NCBI RefSeq assembly: GCF_001888805.2
Contig: NZ_CP019113.1
Location: 3,968,001-4,032,000, forward strand
Length of the DNA stretch: 64,000 nt
Direction of reading: 5' to 3'
Origin: Enterobacter sp. SA187
GTDB lineage: Bacteria > Pseudomonadota > Gammaproteobacteria > Enterobacterales > Enterobacteriaceae
The position numbers and the translations under genes are program-made. The notes below the pieces were generated by a model. That model was not told the DNA's origin. It searched no databases and saw only the letters and a list, made by a program, of their open reading frames with translations. Every line of letters starts with the position of its first letter. The stretch's first letter is position 1. Below, one piece after another: positions 44,422 through 52,780 of the stretch.

Positions 44422-44766
44422 ATGAAAGGGAATTTTTGCGGTATCAATAACTTTAAGCCAGGCCAAAGAACGCGGGATGCACTGGCGGAAGTGGATCGGA
44501 TCACACGCTCGGCAAATATCCTCACTTATTTACTTTCCGCCGTGCCGCTATTCCAGTTTTTCGCGGGGCGCAGTAGCTATCTCGGCAGCAGCGTTTTTAG
44601 TAGCAGTTATAACATCAGCACTTATGACTGGAGCAAACTTGCCAATGCGCTTTCGAGCGTGGATAAGGTTAAGCGAGAGCAACTTGAGATACTCGCATGG
44701 AATATGAAGGAACAGACATCCTCGGAAGAAAGCAAGTTTTGGGAGTGTGTTTATAATGCGCTTTAA
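44422..44766 (+). CDS. Uncharacterised small membrane-associated protein
   Basis: The 114-residue protein is not recognised. One hydrophobic stretch (ILTYLLSAVPLFQFFAG) near residues 33-49 is probably a transmembrane helix; the rest is polar with serine-rich (SSSYNIS) and Lys/Glu-rich parts. The gene overlaps the next by eleven bases, so translation is coupled. Base use looks lower in GC than neighbours. Nothing comparable lies between yeiH and nfo in E. coli K-12, so the pair is an accessory insertion. Confidence 0.65.
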   Translation: MKGNFCGINNFKPGQRTRDALAEVDRITRSANILTYLLSAVPLFQFFAGRSSYLGSSVFSSSYNISTYDWSKLANALSSVDKVKREQLEILAWNMKEQTSSEESKFWECVYNAL

Positions 44767-45331
44767 AAGCAGAACCGTGCTCTGGTTAGCCTGTTGCCTT
44801 TATATATCTCCGGTCTTCGGTGGTTTGTCTCACATTGAAAAACTCACTCAGGAAACAACCACTGCCCGGCAGGTACTTGAACACCAATACGGACTATGCA
44901 GAGCATTGCGCGATCGCGAAGTGAACTATTTTGACTTCTGGCTTCAGGCGCAACGCCGGGACGTTAAAGTCAAAATGCTCAGGGAGCTTTCGGAAATTGC
45001 TTTCAATAACTGTATTAAACCGCAGTCCGATGCCTATACCCTTATAGTTGTGCGCCTTGCGGCCATCAGCAAAGATAAAAGTAAGCTGGAGGAGTGGCTT
45101 GATCTCTATCCTGAAGATAATCGTGATGATTTTACGCAAACCGCGATACCGGAATATGTTTACGAGCAGCAGCTTCAGCGGCTTAGTCAGTCACCCACCT
45201 TTCATTTCCCCTTTAATCCAATGGACGCATCTAACACCATTATTCATGGCGACGAAAAAAAATTAATGGAAACCCTCAGTGAAACCGTTATAAGAGAACC
45301 CTATATCCAGGGACTTATCCCGCCCCTGTAA
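44756..45331 (+). CDS. Uncharacterised secreted protein
   Basis: The 191-residue protein begins with a typical Sec signal peptide (MRFKSRTVLWLACCLYISPV, cleavage near VFG-G), followed by a mainly helical, charged domain with two cysteines that could form a disulfide. Its family is not recognised. A start at 44756 fits GGGAG ten bases upstream; a GTG at 44747 is the alternative. It is coupled to the preceding small membrane protein. A periplasmic partner of that protein is a plausible but unproven idea. Confidence 0.65.
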   Translation: MRFKSRTVLWLACCLYISPVFGGLSHIEKLTQETTTARQVLEHQYGLCRALRDREVNYFDFWLQAQRRDVKVKMLRELSEIAFNNCIKPQSDAYTLIVVRLAAISKDKSKLEEWLDLYPEDNRDDFTQTAIPEYVYEQQLQRLSQSPTFHFPFNPMDASNTIIHGDEKKLMETLSETVIREPYIQGLIPPL

Positions 45332-45426
45332 TGGCTGCGGCCCTCACAACCATAACCCCCCATGTAAAATTCCTGTTAACCCGTTATCATAGCGTTTTTG
45401 CCCGGCCGGGTTTGCCAGGAGTTTTT

Positions 45427-46284
45427 ATGAAATACATTGGAGCGCATGTCAGCGCCGCGGGCGGTGTCGCCAATGCCGCAATGCGAGCGGCGGAAATCGG
45501 GGCCACGGCCTTTGCGCTGTTCACCAAAAATCAGCGTCAGTGGCGCGCCGCACCACTGACCAGCGACACTATTGATGACTTTAAAGCCGCCTGCGAAAAA
45601 TACGGCTACACCTCAGCGCAGATCCTGCCGCACGACAGCTACCTGATCAATCTGGGGCATCCGGTGAGTGAAGCGCTGGAAAAATCCCGCGAGGCGTTTC
45701 TTGATGAAGTGACCCGCTGCCAGCAGCTCGGCCTGAGCCTGCTGAACTTTCACCCCGGCAGTCATCTGATGCAGATCCCGGAAGAGGAATGCCTGGCGCG
45801 CATCGCCGAGTCGATCAATATCGTGCTGGATAAGACGGAAGGCGTCACCGCGGTGATCGAAAACACCGCCGGTCAGGGCAGTAATCTGGGCTTTAAGTTT
45901 GAACATCTGGCGGCGATCATCGACGGCGTGGAAGATAAATCCCGCGTCGGCGTCTGTATTGATACCTGCCATGCCTTTGCCGCCGGTTACGATCTGCGAA
46001 GCTTTGCAGAGTGTGAAAAAACCTTCACAGAATTTGAGCGCATTGTCGGCTTTAAATATCTGCGCGGTATGCACCTGAACGATGCGAAAAGCGCGTTTGC
46101 CAGCCGCGTTGACCGTCACCATAGCCTGGGCGAAGGCAATATCGGTCATGAGGCGTTTCGCTGGATCATGCAGGATGCGCGCTTCGACGGCATCCCGATG
46201 GTGCTGGAAACCGTCAACCCTGATATCTGGGCAGAAGAGATCGCCTGGCTGAAAGCGCAGCAGTATAGCGAAGTGACCGCATAA
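45427..46284 (+). CDS. nfo: Endonuclease IV
   Basis: Nfo is a 285-residue AP endonuclease of base excision repair, the same length as in E. coli. It folds as a TIM barrel with three zinc ions; ligand regions NFHPGSH, ENTAGQG, DTCHAFAAGY and HLNDAKSAFASRVDRHHSLGEG-like sequence are all present. It nicks DNA 5' to abasic sites and damaged bases. Start 45427 (MKYIGAHVSA) follows CAGGAG. Confidence 0.97.
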   Translation: MKYIGAHVSAAGGVANAAMRAAEIGATAFALFTKNQRQWRAAPLTSDTIDDFKAACEKYGYTSAQILPHDSYLINLGHPVSEALEKSREAFLDEVTRCQQLGLSLLNFHPGSHLMQIPEEECLARIAESINIVLDKTEGVTAVIENTAGQGSNLGFKFEHLAAIIDGVEDKSRVGVCIDTCHAFAAGYDLRSFAECEKTFTEFERIVGFKYLRGMHLNDAKSAFASRVDRHHSLGEGNIGHEAFRWIMQDARFDGIPMVLETVNPDIWAEEIAWLKAQQYSEVTA

Positions 46285-46312
46285 AAAAAGGACAGCCTGG
46301 GCTGTCCTTTTT
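46285..46312 (+). terminator. Rho-independent terminator of nfo
   Basis: AAAGGACAGC pairs with GCTGTCCTTT around CTGG, immediately after the nfo stop, with a T run following. Confidence 0.9.
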
Positions 46313-46334
46313 GCATACCTCATCAGGGCGATGC

Positions 46335-46362
46335 AGGCCGGGTAAGCTTTGCGCCACCCGGC
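46335..46362. repeat. REP element downstream of fruA
   Basis: GCCGGGTAAGC and GCGCCACCCGGC form a typical REP unit, ten bases past the fruA stop on the opposite side. Confidence 0.75.
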
Positions 46363-46371
46363 AACTCGTCC

Positions 46372-48060
46372 TCAGGCGACTTTCTCAGCCACCACCGTTT
46401 CCGGACGTTTCAGGAAGGCGTAAGCCAGACCAGCCAGCAGGGTACCGGCAATAATCGCCAGCAGATAACCCACTACCGGTGTGATTGCGCCCGGGATCAG
46501 CAGTACGAACAGACCGCCGTGCGGCGCCATCAGCTTCGCGCCAACCGCCATCGAGATAGCGCCGGTCACCGCGCCGCCCACGATACAGCATGGGATCACG
46601 CGCATCGGATCACGGGCCGCGAACGGGATCGCGCCTTCAGAGATAAAGCACAGACCGAGCACCAGCGCGGCTTTGCCCCCTTCCTGCTGACCTTTGTCGA
46701 ACTTTTTACGGGCAATCAGGGTGGCCACACCCATCGCCAGCGGCGGCACCATACCGGCGGCCATAATGGCAGCCATAGGCGCGTAAGTCTGGGTACTCAG
46801 CAGGCCCACACCAAAGGCGTATGCCGCTTTGTTCACCGGGCCGCCCATATCGGTACACATCATACCGCCGAGGATCGCGCCCAGCAGAACCGCGTTAGCG
46901 GTGCCCATGGTTTGCAGCCAGTGGGTCAGACCCGTCAGGATGCCCGCGACCGGTTTGCCGATCAGGTAGATCATCGCCAGGCCAACCACCAGGCTGGAGA
47001 ACAGCGGAATGATCAGGATCGGTTTCAGCGCTTCCATGCTCGGCGGCAGCTTCAGTTTCTGGCTGATGGCTTTCGCCACATAACCGGCAATAAAGCCTGC
47101 GATGATACCGCCAATAAAGCCGGAGCCGGTGCTTACCGCCAGCATACCGCCGATCAGACCCGGCGTCAGGCCCGGACGGTCAGCGATGGAGAACGCAATG
47201 TAACCTGCCAGTACCGGCACCATCAGCGCGAAGGCTGAACCACCACCGATTTGCATCAGCGCGGCGGCAAGGGTATCCGGCGTTTTGAAGGCTTCTATAC
47301 CAAACGCAAAGGAGAGCGCGATACACAGACCGCCCGCCACTACCATCGGCAGCATGTAGGACACGCCGGTCAGCAGGTGACGATAAGCACCGCCGCCCTC
47401 TTTCTTGCCTTCGCTTGCCGCCTGCGGTTTACCCGACGGTTGATACGGCTTCGCTTCCGCCTGGGCTTTATCCAGTTCCTGCGCGGTTTTCTTCAGCGCC
47501 AGACCGGTCGAGGTGCGGTACATCGGCTTACCAGCGAATTTCGCCAGATCCACTTCGATGTCGGCCGCCACGATCACCAGATCCGCTTCCGCCACTTCTT
47601 CCGGGGTGATGGCATTGCCCGCGCCCACAGAGCCGCGGGTTTCCACTTTCACCCACCAGCCGCGTTTTTTGGCTTCGGTTTCTATGGCTTCCGCCGCCAT
47701 AAAGGTGTGCGCCACGCCCGTCGGACAGGCGGTAACCGCCACTACGCGCTTCACGCCGCCGGTTGCAGCGGGTGCAGCCTCGGCCACTGGCGCGCTGTAC
47801 GGCGCGGCGTGGTTTTTGGCTTCACTTAAAAACAGCTCCGGGTGGGCCACGGCGCGATTGATATCGCCCAGCCACACTTTTTTGCCGTTCAGCGCGCTGT
47901 CGTCCGGCACGCGGGTTCCTAATACAATAGCCAGTTCTGCATCATGCGGATTGTCGATGATTTCGACATTGGCTTTTTGCGCCGCCACTCCCAACAAGGT
48001 TTTCGCCATGTAAGCGCGGGCCTGGCCGAGACTGGAGTCAATTATCAGCAGCGTTTTCAT
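46372..48060 (-). CDS. fruA: PTS fructose transporter EIIB'BC, FruA
   Basis: FruA is the 562-residue fructose-specific permease (E. coli 563). A degenerate EIIB' domain (about 1-95) is followed by an active EIIB domain with phospho-cysteine Cys112 in VTACPTGVAHT and by the EIIC membrane domain (about 225-555). It takes up fructose as fructose 1-phosphate. It is last in fruBKA. Confidence 0.97.
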   Translation of the reverse strand: MKTLLIIDSSLGQARAYMAKTLLGVAAQKANVEIIDNPHDAELAIVLGTRVPDDSALNGKKVWLGDINRAVAHPELFLSEAKNHAAPYSAPVAEAAPAATGGVKRVVAVTACPTGVAHTFMAAEAIETEAKKRGWWVKVETRGSVGAGNAITPEEVAEADLVIVAADIEVDLAKFAGKPMYRTSTGLALKKTAQELDKAQAEAKPYQPSGKPQAASEGKKEGGGAYRHLLTGVSYMLPMVVAGGLCIALSFAFGIEAFKTPDTLAAALMQIGGGSAFALMVPVLAGYIAFSIADRPGLTPGLIGGMLAVSTGSGFIGGIIAGFIAGYVAKAISQKLKLPPSMEALKPILIIPLFSSLVVGLAMIYLIGKPVAGILTGLTHWLQTMGTANAVLLGAILGGMMCTDMGGPVNKAAYAFGVGLLSTQTYAPMAAIMAAGMVPPLAMGVATLIARKKFDKGQQEGGKAALVLGLCFISEGAIPFAARDPMRVIPCCIVGGAVTGAISMAVGAKLMAPHGGLFVLLIPGAITPVVGYLLAIIAGTLLAGLAYAFLKRPETVVAEKVA

Positions 48061-48075
48061 TATGCTCTCCTGCTG

Positions 48076-49014
48076 TTAGTTAAAGGGTTTTAAGTCAACG
48101 CGCGCCATCATCGCGGCCAACTGGGTACGGTCGGTAATGCCGACGTTGCTCTGGCTGACAGCCAGGGCTGCGACGGCGGTAGCAAGACGTAATGTATGCT
48201 CACTGGATTCACGCATCAGCAGGCCATAAATCAGGCCGCCAACCATTGAATCCCCTGCGCCAACGGTGCTGACCACTTCCATTGACGGCGGTTTGGCGAT
48301 CCATTCGCCAGAGGCGTTAACCCACAACGCCCCTTCAGCGCCCAGAGAAATCACCACATGGGCGATGCCCTGCTCACGAAGTGCATGCGCCGCTTCGATA
48401 ACATCTTTCAGTTCCGGTAATTTACGACCGGCCCAGATTTCCAGCTCGCGGCGGTTTGGTTTAACCAGCCAGGGCGCGGCTTTCAGACCGGCCACCAGCG
48501 CTTCGCGGCTGCTGTCAAAAATGATGCACGGACACTGGCTGCGCAGGCGCGTCATCCAGTCGGTGAAGGCTTCCGGGCTGACGCCAGCCGGCAGGCTGCC
48601 GCTCACGCAAACCATGTCGAACTGGCCCAGCCAGCTCAGGGAATCCGCAACGAAACGCTCCCAGTCCGCCGGGGTGACATCAAAGCCGGAGAAGTTAAAG
48701 TCGGTCACTTCGCCGTCTTTTTCGGTCAGCTTGACGTTGATACGCGTACGGCCCTGCACCACCTGAAAACGGTTGGCGATACCTAATTCGCTGAACAACT
48801 GCTGAAAGCCGTCCTGGTTATCTTTACCGAGGAAGCCGCCAACGGTGACATCGATGCCAAGGTCTTTCAGCACCTTAGCCACGTTAATGCCTTTACCTGC
48901 CGCATGCAGACCGGTAGTCCGCACCAGGTTGACTTCGCCGCGCTCCACTTCCGGGGTGTAACCCACCAGATCGTAAGCCGGGTTAAGAGTGATAGTCGCA
49001 ACACGTCTGCTCAT
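48076..49014 (-). CDS. fruK: 1-phosphofructokinase FruK
   Basis: The 312-residue PfkB-family kinase has the same length as in E. coli. It phosphorylates fructose 1-phosphate to fructose 1,6-bisphosphate. The PfkB signature GAGDSMVGGLIYG near residue 250 includes the catalytic aspartate. The ATG overlaps the fruB stop by one base (TAATG). Confidence 0.97.
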   Translation of the reverse strand: MSRRVATITLNPAYDLVGYTPEVERGEVNLVRTTGLHAAGKGINVAKVLKDLGIDVTVGGFLGKDNQDGFQQLFSELGIANRFQVVQGRTRINVKLTEKDGEVTDFNFSGFDVTPADWERFVADSLSWLGQFDMVCVSGSLPAGVSPEAFTDWMTRLRSQCPCIIFDSSREALVAGLKAAPWLVKPNRRELEIWAGRKLPELKDVIEAAHALREQGIAHVVISLGAEGALWVNASGEWIAKPPSMEVVSTVGAGDSMVGGLIYGLLMRESSEHTLRLATAVAALAVSQSNVGITDRTQLAAMMARVDLKPFN

Positions 49015-50144
49015 TATGCGCCCTCCCCAAGACCAGCCGCGATGGCGTCGCCAATCGCTTTCAGCGCCTGTTCAGCATCTTCGCCCTGTGCGGTAAAGCG
49101 CAGGCGATGGCCTTTTTTCACGCCCAGCGCCACCACTTTCATCAGGCTGCGGCCATTGGCCGGTTTGCCGCTGCCGTCGAGGTTGGTGACGGTCACGTCG
49201 CAGTTAAACTGCTTGATGGTGTTGACCAGCATGGTGCCCGGACGGGCATGCAGACCGTGTTCGTTACGCACCACGAACTCCGCGCTCAGCACGTCTTCCG
49301 CCAGCGCGTCGTCGCTGGTCAGCAGTGCCAGCAGCGTGGCGGCATCCGCCGTCAGCAGACGGTCAGCTTTATTGTTCAGCAGCAGATCCGTCAGACGGTT
49401 GAGCACGGCGACCGGCTGGTCGTCGGCCATCGCCACGCTGATCAACAGCTGGGCGTTTTCACCGTCAACGGTAAAGGCGCTGGCGGCGCGGCTTACTGCA
49501 ATGGCGCTGCCGAGGTTGCCTTCGGCGCTGTCGTTCAGCCATACACCCTGGCCGAGGTTCAGCGGTTTTTCATTAATGGCGCGGGTCACAAAAGCGGTGT
49601 CAACGGCACCGGCCTCTTTCAGACGTCCGGCGTTTACGGCCTGGAGAGTTACAATATCGCTGGCAGTGATGTCGAGCGTCAGCAAATCGTTATCCAGCTT
49701 CAGCGCTTCACTCTGTTTTTCACCCATCAGCAGGGCGCGAAGCTCTTCAGTCGTGGTGGCAGACTGCAACTGCGCCGCCACCGCATCGTCGCTTAACACG
49801 TGCGTCAGCTGACGCAGCAGGCCGAGATGTTCGTCAGAACTGGCGGCGATGCCAATAGCGACGTAAGCCACCTGCCCTTCGCCCCACAGTACGCCCTGCG
49901 GGAACTGATAAACCTGAACGCCGGTTTTCAGCACCTGATCGCGGGTATCTGTCGTGCCGTGCGGGATGGCGATGCCATTGCCGAGGAAGGTGGAGGTTTG
50001 CTGCTCGCGGGCGAGCATGCCGTTAACATAGCCGTCGGCCACGTTGCCAGCCTGCACCAGGGCGGCGGCGATCTGACGGATAGCGTCTTCTTTATTGGTG
50101 GCCTGCTGGCCGGGATGAATATCCTGAACGGATAACTGGAACAT
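49014..50144 (-). CDS. fruB: PTS diphosphoryl transfer protein FruB (EIIA-FPr)
   Basis: FruB is a 376-residue fusion identical in length to E. coli. An EIIA-Fru domain (1-145) has phospho-His62 (IAIPHGTT), a central M domain of uncertain role follows, and a C-terminal HPr domain (about 285-376) has phospho-His299 in EHGLHARPG. It relays phosphate from enzyme I to FruA. It leads the fruBKA operon behind two Cra sites. Confidence 0.97.
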   Translation of the reverse strand: MFQLSVQDIHPGQQATNKEDAIRQIAAALVQAGNVADGYVNGMLAREQQTSTFLGNGIAIPHGTTDTRDQVLKTGVQVYQFPQGVLWGEGQVAYVAIGIAASSDEHLGLLRQLTHVLSDDAVAAQLQSATTTEELRALLMGEKQSEALKLDNDLLTLDITASDIVTLQAVNAGRLKEAGAVDTAFVTRAINEKPLNLGQGVWLNDSAEGNLGSAIAVSRAASAFTVDGENAQLLISVAMADDQPVAVLNRLTDLLLNNKADRLLTADAATLLALLTSDDALAEDVLSAEFVVRNEHGLHARPGTMLVNTIKQFNCDVTVTNLDGSGKPANGRSLMKVVALGVKKGHRLRFTAQGEDAEQALKAIGDAIAAGLGEGA

Positions 50145-50166
50145 AGATTTCCACTCCTGCTGAAGT

Positions 50167-50180
50167 TGAATCGTTTCAGC
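50167..50180 (-). promoter_or_regulatory. Cra (FruR) operator, fru-proximal
   Basis: TGAATCGTTTCAGC fits the Cra consensus (GCTGAATCGTTTCAGC type). It lies 23 bases upstream of the fruB start. Confidence 0.85.
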
Positions 50181-50230
50181 CTTCTGGTGAATTAACGCGC
50201 CAACCGGTAACGGGGAAGTTAAAGGATAGC

Positions 50231-50246
50231 GCTGAAACGTTTCAAG
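50231..50246 (-). promoter_or_regulatory. Cra (FruR) operator, distal
   Basis: GCTGAAACGTTTCAAG is a near-perfect Cra site, 64 bases upstream of the proximal one. Two Cra sites in front of fruB are established in E. coli. Confidence 0.85.
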
Positions 50247-50513
50247 AAGTCTTGCTCTTTATCCGTCAGCACGCAAGAAATCTCGTCTTTCCGCTTAAAA
50301 AATTTAGATGTACAGCACATTTTTGCTGCGGCGCTGGTTTTTTTGCTGATGCTGCTGACGCCGCCGCTGCGTCTGTTTCAGCAACTTCAGCCGTAATGAG
50401 AATTATTTTGAAATGCTATTTTGATTTTTTGTGGCACTTTTTCGTTAGCGTCTGTCTATTTTCTGAGTAGCGGCGTAAACTCCGCGTCTTCTTCAGAACG
50501 CAGAACCGAAAAG

Positions 50514-51695
50514 ATGCACATTACCCCCGCAGCCGCCTCTCCCAAACCGTTTGACGTCACCTCCACGGCGTTTTTGATTGTGGCCTTTCTCACCGGCATT
50601 GCTGGTGCCCTGCAGACGCCGACGCTGAGCTTATTTCTGACTAACGAAGTGCACGCCCGTCCGGCGATGGTCGGCTTTTTCTTCACCGGCAGCGCGGTGA
50701 TCGGCATTCTGGTCAGCCAGTTTCTTGCCGGGCGTTCGGATCGCAAAGGCGACCGTAAAAACCTCATCGTCTTCTGCTGTCTGTTCGGCGTGCTGGCCTG
50801 TACGCTCTTTGCCTTTAACCGTAACTATTTCATTCTGTTGTTTATCGGCGTCTTCCTGAGCAGCTTTGGCTCAACCGCAAACCCGCAGATGTTCGCCCTT
50901 GCCCGTGAACATGCGGATCGCACCGGCCGCGAAGCGGTGATGTTCAGCTCGATCCTGCGCGCGCAGGTGTCGCTGGCCTGGGTGATCGGACCGCCGCTGG
51001 CCTATGCGCTGGCAATGGGATTCGGCTTTACGATGATGTATCTGAGCGCGGCTATTGCCTTTGTGGTGTGCGGGATCATGGTGTGGTTTTTTCTGCCAAC
51101 CATGCGCAAAGAGCCGGTGCTGGCGACCGGTGTGCTGGAAGCGCCGCGCACCAACAGACGTGATGCGCTGCTGCTGTTTGTCATCTGCACGCTGATGTGG
51201 GGCACCAACAGCCTGTATATCATCAATATGCCGCTGTTTATCATTAATGAGCTGCATCTGCCGGAAAAGCTGGCGGGTGTGATGATGGGTACCGCCGCCG
51301 GGCTTGAGATCCCGACCATGCTGATTGCGGGTTACTACGCTAAACGCTTCGGCAAGCGCTTTCTGATGCGCATCGCGGTGGTCGCCGGGCTGATTTTTTA
51401 CGCCGGGATGCTGACCGTGCACACGCCGGTATTACTGCTTGCTTTACAGCTGCTGAACGCCGTATACATCGGTATTCTTGCCGGTATCGGCATGCTCTAT
51501 TTTCAGGATCTGATGCCAGGCCAGGCGGGGGCTGCCACCACGCTTTATACTAATACCACCCGCGTCGGCTGGATCATCGCCGGGTCGCTGGCGGGCGTGG
51601 TGGCGGAGTTCTGGAGCTATCACGCGGTATTCTGGTTTGCGCTGGTGATGATCGTCGTCACCATGGCATGCCTGGCGCGCATAAAAGATGTTTAA
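50514..51695 (+). CDS. setB: Sugar efflux MFS transporter SetB
   Basis: SetB is a 393-residue MFS exporter, the same length as in E. coli, with twelve helices. The signature PAMVGFFFTGSAVIGILVSQ and GDRKNLI loop belong to the SET family. It exports lactose, glucose and IPTG-like sugars. Start 50514 (MHITPAAASP) is chosen to match the family; the 93-base upstream open frame is rejected. It overlaps the end of yeiW by four bases. Confidence 0.95.
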   Translation: MHITPAAASPKPFDVTSTAFLIVAFLTGIAGALQTPTLSLFLTNEVHARPAMVGFFFTGSAVIGILVSQFLAGRSDRKGDRKNLIVFCCLFGVLACTLFAFNRNYFILLFIGVFLSSFGSTANPQMFALAREHADRTGREAVMFSSILRAQVSLAWVIGPPLAYALAMGFGFTMMYLSAAIAFVVCGIMVWFFLPTMRKEPVLATGVLEAPRTNRRDALLLFVICTLMWGTNSLYIINMPLFIINELHLPEKLAGVMMGTAAGLEIPTMLIAGYYAKRFGKRFLMRIAVVAGLIFYAGMLTVHTPVLLLALQLLNAVYIGILAGIGMLYFQDLMPGQAGAATTLYTNTTRVGWIIAGSLAGVVAEFWSYHAVFWFALVMIVVTMACLARIKDV

Positions 51696-51946
51696 GGCGC
51701 GGTCAGCCTTTCCAGATCGATAAGGTAAACCATCGCCTGGGCGCGCGTGCTGCCGCACATCTCGCGGGAGGGTTGCAGTCCGGCGCAGACTTTCGGGCGC
51801 AGCGGCGAGCGGAACAGCTTACAGCGCTGCTGCTCGTCAAGCTGAACGCAGGGGGTATTGGCGGGTTTGCCGTCCGGCATACCGGGGATCGGGCTGCTGA
51901 TGGATGGCGCGGTACAACAGGCTCCGCAATCGCTGCGACACTCCAT
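51692..51946 (-). CDS. yeiW: Cysteine-rich protein YeiW
   Basis: The 84-residue YkgJ/UPF0153-type protein begins MECRSDCGACCTAPS, matching E. coli YeiW in length. The clustered cysteines (positions 3, 7, 10, 11 and later pairs in QQRCKLF and KVCAGL) suggest metal, probably zinc or iron-sulfur, binding. The start at 51946 is preferred over an upstream ATG at 51985 because it has AGAGAG and matches E. coli. Confidence 0.9.
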   Translation of the reverse strand: MECRSDCGACCTAPSISSPIPGMPDGKPANTPCVQLDEQQRCKLFRSPLRPKVCAGLQPSREMCGSTRAQAMVYLIDLERLTAP

Positions 51947-52112
51947 AAACGGCTCTCTTTTGGCGGGGGTGATCGGGGTTGTCATCCCACGTTTGCGCAC
52001 GCTATCACTTTTTGTGGTGAACATGCAAAACATGCTGATTCCCCTTGCCTGAAACGCCCCTCGCGAGTAATTTGTCGCGATATTTTTACCCTTTTCCCAA
52101 ACAGGATTAATA

Positions 52113-52685
52113 ATGCCAAGAGCGAATGAAATTAAAAAAGGTATGGTGCTGAATTACAACGGCAAACTGCTGATTGTGAAAAATATCGATATTCAGTCAC
52201 CGAGCGCCCGTGGCGCAGCGACGCTGTATAAAATGCGTTTTTCTGACGTCCGTACCGGGATGAAAGTTGAAGAGCGTTTTAAAGGCGACGACATCGTGGA
52301 TACCGTGACGCTGACCCGTCGTTTCGTTGACTTCTCTTATGTCGACGGCAACGAATACGTGTTTATGGATAAAGAAGATTACACGCCGTATATCTTCACC
52401 AAAGAGCAGATCGAAGACGAACTGCAATTTATTCCTGAAGGCGGTATGCCGGACATGCAGGTGTTAACCTGGGATGGTCAGCTGCTGGCGCTGGAGCTGC
52501 CGCAGACGGTGGATCTGGAAATTGTGGAAACGGCACCGGGCATTAAAGGCGCTTCAGCCAGCTCCCGTACCAAGCCTGCCACCCTGAGCACCGGTCTGGT
52601 GATCCAGGTACCGGAATACCTGACCACGGGCGAGAAGATCCGCATTCATATCGAAGAAAGCCGTTATATGGGCCGAGCGGATTAA
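52113..52685 (+). CDS. efpL: Elongation factor P-like protein EfpL (YeiP)
   Basis: The 190-residue paralogue of EF-P has three beta-barrel domains. The tip of domain I carries Arg33 (SPSARGAATL) rather than the modified Lys34 of EF-P. EfpL helps ribosomes past proline-containing and other stalling motifs. Start at 52113 follows a weak AGG; the length equals E. coli. Confidence 0.96.
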   Translation: MPRANEIKKGMVLNYNGKLLIVKNIDIQSPSARGAATLYKMRFSDVRTGMKVEERFKGDDIVDTVTLTRRFVDFSYVDGNEYVFMDKEDYTPYIFTKEQIEDELQFIPEGGMPDMQVLTWDGQLLALELPQTVDLEIVETAPGIKGASASSRTKPATLSTGLVIQVPEYLTTGEKIRIHIEESRYMGRAD

Positions 52686-52696
52686 GGCACATTTTC

Positions 52697-52758
52697 GCCC
52701 GGCGGCGCAAGCTTGCCGGGCCTACATGTAGGCCGGGTTAGCGCAGCGCCACCCGGCA
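52697..52758. repeat. REP/BIME between efpL and uxuA
   Basis: CCCGGCGGCGCAAGCTTGCC with GGGCC, then GTAGGCCGGGTTAGCGCAGC and GCCACCCGGC: two REP units between converging genes. Confidence 0.82.
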
Positions 52759-52780
52759 ATTGTTTTACCATTTTACCGTT

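Larger units (their letters stand above)
50145..50513. other. Intergenic region fruB-setB
   Basis: This 369-base gap separates divergent fruB and setB. It holds two Cra operators near fruB (50167-50180 and 50231-50246). The remainder is AT-rich with a seven-T run at 50338-50344 and no convincing gene. A short frame from ATG 50308 ends after 13 codons. Confidence 0.7.

Noticed and set aside
50252..50470. 72-codon frame between fruB and setB
   Set aside because: The translation has mixed low-complexity alanine runs, a TTG start without ribosome site and crosses the setB leader; it does not look like a protein.
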